Shown in pieces: positions 6,615-6,787 of a stretch of DNA of 6,787 nucleotides. A model generated the notes under the pieces. That model was not told the DNA's origin, made no database searches, and saw only the letters and a list, made by a program, of their open reading frames with translations. How positions within the stretch are numbered: position 1 is the stretch's first letter; every line of letters begins with the position of its first letter. Position numbers and translations under genes: made by a program. Source of the DNA: Deltaproteobacteria bacterium (lineage in GTDB: Bacteria; Desulfobacterota; Desulfobulbia; Desulfobulbales; BM004); NCBI GenBank assembly GCA_019312685.1, contig JAFDCR010000011.1:1-6787 (forward strand), given 5' to 3'.

Positions 6615-6787
6615 ATGTCAGCTGAATTGAAGCAGAAACTTCAGGAGTTGCTTGATCGAATTCTTGCCTTAAAGGTGCATCTTTGATGTAGACGGCAAAA
6701 AAGACCAGCTTGTCGAGATAGAAAAGCAGATTATAGCCCAGGATTTCTGGGATGACGCATCCAGGGCAAAAAAAGTTCAGAAAAAAC
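6615..6787 (+). CDS. prfB: Peptide chain release factor 2 (RF2), 5' part, expressed through a programmed +1 frameshift; cut by window edge
   Basis: RF2 ends translation at UGA and UAA codons. Reading starts at the ATG at 6615 and runs 23 codons (through CTT at 6681-6683) to an in-frame TGA at 6684-6686. Skipping the T at 6684 opens the +1 frame from 6685 (GAT) to the window end, 34 more codons without a stop. The join is therefore 6615-6683 plus 6685-6787. After the shift the protein reads LDVDGKKDQLVEIEKQ and then FWDDASRAKKVQKK, resembling the E. coli RF2 N-terminal helices (LDYDAKKERLEEVN, VWNEPERAQAL). E. coli shifts at codon 26, here at codon 24. The stop-recognition SPF and catalytic GGQ motifs lie beyond the window. 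Spacing of 41 bp from lnt, same strand, suggests the same operon. The frameshift is autoregulatory in this family: low RF2 slows termination at UGA and favours the shift. A simple gene call would miss this N-terminus. Confidence 0.94.
6673..6686 (+). promoter_or_regulatory. prfB +1 programmed frameshift site (internal Shine-Dalgarno, CTT slippery codon, TGA)
   Basis: The elements are AGGTG (6673-6677), CAT, the slippery codon CTT (6681-6683) and TGA (6684-6686). In E. coli prfB the order is AGGGGG, TAT, CTT, TGA, C. The 3-nt spacing between the Shine-Dalgarno-like element and CTT is the same here. The internal element pairs with 16S rRNA and strains the ribosome, and the CTT-decoding tRNA slips to TTT. 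The base after TGA is T (so the shifted codon is GAT), where E. coli has C (GAC); both encode Asp. Confidence 0.93.

Noticed and set aside
6615..6686. A stand-alone 23-residue leader peptide before prfB
   Set aside because: The AGGTG-CAT-CTT-TGA layout and the RF2-like sequence directly after it in the +1 frame show this is the zero-frame part of prfB itself.

Overview
This is a housekeeping window, probably from a Gram-negative bacterium of the Desulfobacterota (sulfate-reducer-like 'deltaproteobacterial') type. The inference rests on three things: an outer-membrane lipoprotein maturation gene (lnt), a corC-lnt-prfB gene order, and a single-chain AccA-AccD carboxyltransferase next to a divergent biotin carboxylase. 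I recall that last arrangement from that group, but no database search was possible. No mobile element, CRISPR array, rRNA or tRNA was seen.

Left half, minus strand. A two-gene acetyl-CoA carboxylase unit reads leftward: a biotin carboxylase (2198-3604, GTG start), then, after 67 bp, an AccA-AccD fusion carboxyltransferase (1-2130) that runs off the left edge still open after 710 codons. A good sigma70-type promoter (TTAACA, 16 bp, TATAAT) lies about 75-105 bp before the biotin carboxylase start. The two proteins would carry out both half reactions that make malonyl-CoA for fatty acid synthesis. The biotin carrier protein they need is not in the window.

Middle, 3605-4046. This is a 442-bp divergent intergenic region. 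Besides the accC promoter it holds a perfect 13-bp hairpin with a T5 tail on the minus strand (3846-3890), a dyad of two back-to-back TTGACT hexamers (3933-3952), an unconvincing 40-codon minus-strand reading frame and an AT-rich stretch ending in TATAAT just before corC.

Right half, plus strand. A compact cluster of envelope and translation genes: corC (CBS-pair CorC/HlyC protein), lnt (apolipoprotein N-acyltransferase, 1 nt after the corC stop), then prfB (peptide chain release factor 2), cut by the right edge. prfB opens with only 23 in-frame codons, then meets a CTT-TGA programmed +1 frameshift site preceded by a Shine-Dalgarno-like AGGTG. After the shift, RF2 sequence continues to the end of the window. 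A conventional gene caller would miss or mis-start this gene.

I found no clear sign of an undescribed system. The points most worth following up are the unusual active-site changes in the biotin carboxylase, the alpha-to-beta domain order and widened zinc knuckle of the carboxyltransferase, the prfB recoding site, and the unexplained terminator-like hairpin in the divergent spacer.
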